A DNA stretch of 15,236 nucleotides from JAEUIA01 sp038330085 (lineage in GTDB: Bacteria > Planctomycetota > UBA1135 > GCA-002686595). The notes beneath the pieces are model-generated. The model was not told where the DNA came from. It ran no database searches and saw only the letters and a list, made by a program, of their open reading frames with translations. The stretch covers positions 1-15,236 of the forward strand of contig JBBQNP010000108.1 of the NCBI GenBank assembly GCA_038330085.1. The letters are read 5' to 3'. Shown here in pieces: positions 14,262-15,236 of the stretch. A program made the position numbers and the translations under genes. Positions within the stretch are counted from its first letter, which is position 1. Each line of letters begins with the position of its first letter.

Positions 14262-14501
14262 GTGACCAACCCCTCAGTCGACGAGCGTGTGATCAAGATC
14301 GTGTGCGACCAGATGGGCACGACCCCGGACAAGGTCTCGCGCGAAACGTCCTTCATCAACGACCTCGGCGCCGACTCGCTCGACACCGTCGAACTCGTCA
14401 TGGAGTTCGAGGACGAGTTCGAGATCTCGATCCCCGACGAGGACGCGGAGAAGATCCAGACGGTCGGCAACGCCATCGAGTACATCAGCTCCAAATCCTG
14501 A
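14262..14501 (+). CDS. acpP: acyl carrier protein
   Basis: Small acidic carrier that holds growing acyl chains on a phosphopantetheine arm. GTG 14262 is chosen because GGAG lies 9 nt upstream and the product is then 79 residues, the standard size. GTG 14199 would add 21 arginine- and proline-rich residues foreign to the family and would place the hairpin inside the gene. The attachment site is Ser39 in LGADSLDTVELVMEFE. EISIPDEDAEKIQTVGNAI is the usual third and fourth helix region. It sits between fabG and fabF, its normal position. Confidence 0.96.
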   Translation: MTNPSVDERVIKIVCDQMGTTPDKVSRETSFINDLGADSLDTVELVMEFEDEFEISIPDEDAEKIQTVGNAIEYISSKS

Positions 14502-14502
14502 T

Positions 14503-14543
14503 TTGCAGGCCTGAGCTGCAATGCCGCGCGGCCACGCCGCGTG
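14503..14543 (+). promoter_or_regulatory. two hairpins between acpP and fabF
   Basis: TTGCAG/CTGCAA (14503-14521) starts 2 nt after the acpP stop. A GC-rich stem pairs 14525-14532 with 14536-14543 on a CAC loop, with one G-T pair. There is no T-run. They could set the relative amounts of acpP and fabF message. Confidence 0.5.
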
Positions 14544-14566
14544 TGCTTGCGGACACCGAGACATTC

Positions 14567-15236
14567 ATGCGCAGAGTCGCGATCACGGGTCTGGGGACGG
14601 TCAACTCCCTCGGCAACGACGTCGAAACGAGTTGGGCACGCCTTCTCCGCGGTGAGAGCGGCGTCGGTCCCATCACGCGCTTCGACACCAAGGACCACGT
14701 GGTCCACTTCGCGGCCAGCGTCGACCTCGACTTGTCGAAGCACTTCTCGGTGCCCGACCTGCGCAAGTACGACCTCTTCACGATGTGGGCGCTGCTCGCA
14801 TCCGACGAAGCGTTGCGTGACGCAGGCCTCGACACGACCACGGTCGACGAGACGACCCGTGAGAAGTGGGGCGCCATCATCGGCACCGGCATCGGCGGCA
14901 TCACGGGCATCGAGGCGCAGCACCTCGAGATGATGGAGCGTGGACCGCGCCGCGTGAGCCCGCACTTCGTGCCCAAGATCATGGCCAACGCCGTCAGCGG
15001 CCAGGTCGCGATCCGTCACGGTCTGCTCGGCACGTGCTTCACGACGTCGAGCGCGTGCGCGTCGTCGGGGCACTCGATGGGCATGGCCTGGCGTTCGATC
15101 CAGTGGGGCGAAGCGGACATCGTCGTCACGGGCGGATCCGAGTCGGCGACGACGCCGCTCTCGCTCGCCGGCTTCGGGAACATGAAGGCGCTCTCGCAGC
15201 GCAACGACGATCCGACGAGCGCGTCGCGTCCGTTCG
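14567..15236 (+). CDS. fabF: beta-ketoacyl-ACP synthase II, 3' end outside window
   Basis: Elongating condensing enzyme that joins acyl groups with malonyl-ACP. The frame from ATG 14567 is open to the window edge, giving the first 223 residues of an expected approximately 410. MRRVAITGLGTVNSLG is the thiolase-fold N-terminus of KAS I/II. The nucleophile is Cys164 in TTSSACASSGHS, and VTGGSES (187-193) and GFGNMKALSQRNDDP (202-216) follow as in FabF. The two catalytic histidines would lie beyond the window. No clear Shine-Dalgarno site precedes the ATG. The partner genes upstream make fatty-acid synthesis, rather than polyketide synthesis, the likely role. Confidence 0.95.
   Translation, partial: MRRVAITGLGTVNSLGNDVETSWARLLRGESGVGPITRFDTKDHVVHFAASVDLDLSKHFSVPDLRKYDLFTMWALLASDEALRDAGLDTTTVDETTREKWGAIIGTGIGGITGIEAQHLEMMERGPRRVSPHFVPKIMANAVSGQVAIRHGLLGTCFTTSSACASSGHSMGMAWRSIQWGEADIVVTGGSESATTPLSLAGFGNMKALSQRNDDPTSASRPF

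Overview
A 15.2 kb stretch of high-GC DNA with every supported gene on the plus strand. It looks like ordinary chromosomal housekeeping sequence. Lineage cannot be proven from the window. GTG/TTG starts are common, strong Shine-Dalgarno sites are rare, a lipoprotein with HEAT-like repeats is present, and a UPF0104 membrane protein carries an extra extracytoplasmic domain. Together these lean towards a GC-rich Planctomycetota lineage, but this is an inference and a deltaproteobacterium-like host is not excluded.

Left part (1-931). The window opens inside the tmRNA gene ssrA: the end of the tag-peptide frame (ALHANNFSLAA, then stop), the pseudoknot region and the tRNA-like 3' end are visible. 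Directly behind it lies a short MbcA/ParS/Xre-type antitoxin frame broken by one extra G, then a small unrecognised ORF and a strong hairpin. This reads as a decayed accessory patch next to a classic integration site.

Middle (932-6604). A lipoprotein with HEAT-like repeats is followed, overlapping by a few bases, by a flippase-like UPF0104 membrane protein. After a gap containing a 38-nt pure pyrimidine tract come a PfkB-family kinase and, 4 nt later, an RNA 2',3'-cyclic phosphodiesterase (ThpR). recA follows with its own promoter, and a CTGT-N8-ACAG LexA-type SOS box overlaps the -10. Its N-terminus carries eight xx[ED][KR]x pentapeptide repeats.

Right part (6605-15236). alaS is preceded by a leader with three 14-bp TTCGAA-containing repeats and a hairpin. 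Next is the conserved translation/lipid cluster rpmF-plsX-fabH-fabD-fabG-acpP-fabF, cut by the window edge inside fabF. PlsX supplies acyl-phosphate for phospholipid synthesis. FabD loads malonate onto ACP (AcpP), FabH starts the chain, FabF elongates and FabG reduces. A TTGACA promoter with a dyad in its spacer precedes rpmF. A second promoter lies before fabG and argues for a short fabG product. Every junction in this cluster carries a GC-rich hairpin or, between rpmF and plsX, a 22-bp tandem array.

No wholly new system is evident. The most interesting signals are the RecA extension with its SOS box, the 22-bp array fused to the end of rpmF, the hairpin series between the fab genes, and the frameshifted antitoxin beside ssrA.
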